Source of the DNA: Pseudarthrobacter sp.
Lineage (GTDB): Bacteria > Actinomycetota > Actinomycetes > Actinomycetales > Micrococcaceae
NCBI GenBank assembly: GCA_013362385.1
Contig: JABFWC010000346.1
Span: 1 to 5,187, forward strand
DNA length: 5,187 nucleotides
Direction: 5' to 3'
The position numbers and the translations under genes were made by a program. Below, one piece after another: positions 4,783 through 5,187 of the stretch (positions are counted from its first letter, which is position 1; each line of letters starts with the position of its first letter). Under the pieces are notes generated by a model. The model was not told where the DNA came from and searched no databases. It saw only the letters and a program-made list of their open reading frames with translations.

Positions 4783-5187
4783 ACCGCCGGGGACACCGCA
4801 CCGATTTACTGGGACAGCCGGGACCTCACGCCCTTCGGGCAGGCACAGCTGCGCACGCCGGTCCATGACCTCGCCGGCGGCGTGGGGGGCCTGCTGACCG
4901 GAGTGCTGGGCGGCCGCAACCCCGCGCTGCTCTCGATCGACGGGGAGGTGCCGAGGCTCAAGCGGCTGCTGCCCAAGCCCGCAAAGGCCGTCCACGAAGC
5001 TGTCTTCACCAGCCGCGAACCCGAGCGGCTGATCACCCTGGCCCGCGCCTACCGCGGCTGGGCCGGCCTGTGCTACCTGATGGCCGGGCTTCTGGTGTAC
5101 AAGCATGGCGGCTACCTGCGCGCCTCCGAACTCCTCCAGCGCGGACTCACCACCCGGAACGACGACGAGGCGAACCGCTACTCGTCC
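4780..5187 (+). CDS. Unrecognised conserved-looking protein, N-terminal part, possible TPR-like repeat
   Basis: An open frame of 136 codons that runs off the right edge without a stop. Its third positions show the strong G/C bias of the neighbouring genes, which supports real coding. The protein starts MTAGDTAPIYWDSRDLTPFG and has no signal peptide. A Gly/Leu-rich patch LAGGVGGLLTGVLGG (31-45) is too short and mild to be called a membrane anchor. From about residue 80 it is helical. The segment MAGLLVYKHGGYLRASELLQRGL (101-123, quoted here only as positions with A102, G103, Y107, G110, Y112, A115 and L123) has the spacing of a tetratricopeptide repeat helix pair. I do not recognise the family, and a TPR-containing protein of unknown role is the best guess. 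The minus-strand frames over the same bases appear to be shadows. Confidence 0.7.
   Translation, partial: MTAGDTAPIYWDSRDLTPFGQAQLRTPVHDLAGGVGGLLTGVLGGRNPALLSIDGEVPRLKRLLPKPAKAVHEAVFTSREPERLITLARAYRGWAGLCYLMAGLLVYKHGGYLRASELLQRGLTTRNDDEANRYSS

Overview
The window looks like an ordinary chromosomal stretch from a high-GC actinobacterium, most likely Arthrobacter, Pseudarthrobacter or a close relative in the Micrococcaceae. This rests on strongly GC-biased third codon positions throughout, leaderless-type starts (a TAG-initial -10 hexamer six bases before ATG), and the character of the proteins (a short malic enzyme, a DUF456 membrane protein, an actinobacterial-style MFS symporter). The genus is an inference and no phylogenetic marker is present. 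I see no transposase, integrase, tRNA, rRNA, CRISPR array or other sign of mobile DNA.

Layout: (1) 1-88, minus strand, the first 29 codons of an RraA-family gene running off the left edge. (2) 89-219, a divergent intergenic region. (3) 220-1509, a 12-helix MFS transporter resembling the sugar/cation symporter (SLC45/GPH-like) branch. (4) 1650-2258, a TetR-family regulator in the same direction, followed by a perfect 14-bp palindrome. (5) 2259-2544, a long leader region containing a CRP/GlxR-like half-site pair, a weak promoter candidate and an 8-bp-arm inverted repeat. (6) 2545-3744, a short-form malic enzyme with a GTG start. (7) 3766-3806, a very strong hairpin, the probable end of the malic enzyme transcript. 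(8) 3837-4340, a DUF456 membrane protein. (9) 4381-4770, a SnoaL/NTF2-like small protein. (10) 4780 to the right edge, the start of a gene I do not recognise, possibly with a TPR-like helical repeat.

How the genes relate: the TetR regulator is the obvious candidate to control the MFS transporter and itself, but no shared operator could be demonstrated. The malic enzyme appears to be its own transcription unit, separated by its leader upstream and by the hairpin downstream. The last three genes are closely spaced, yet each carries its own leaderless-type promoter motif at identical spacing. They may therefore be transcribed separately as well as by read-through. No previously undescribed system is evident. 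The points most worth a second look are the repeated leaderless start architecture and the possible CRP-type site before the malic enzyme.
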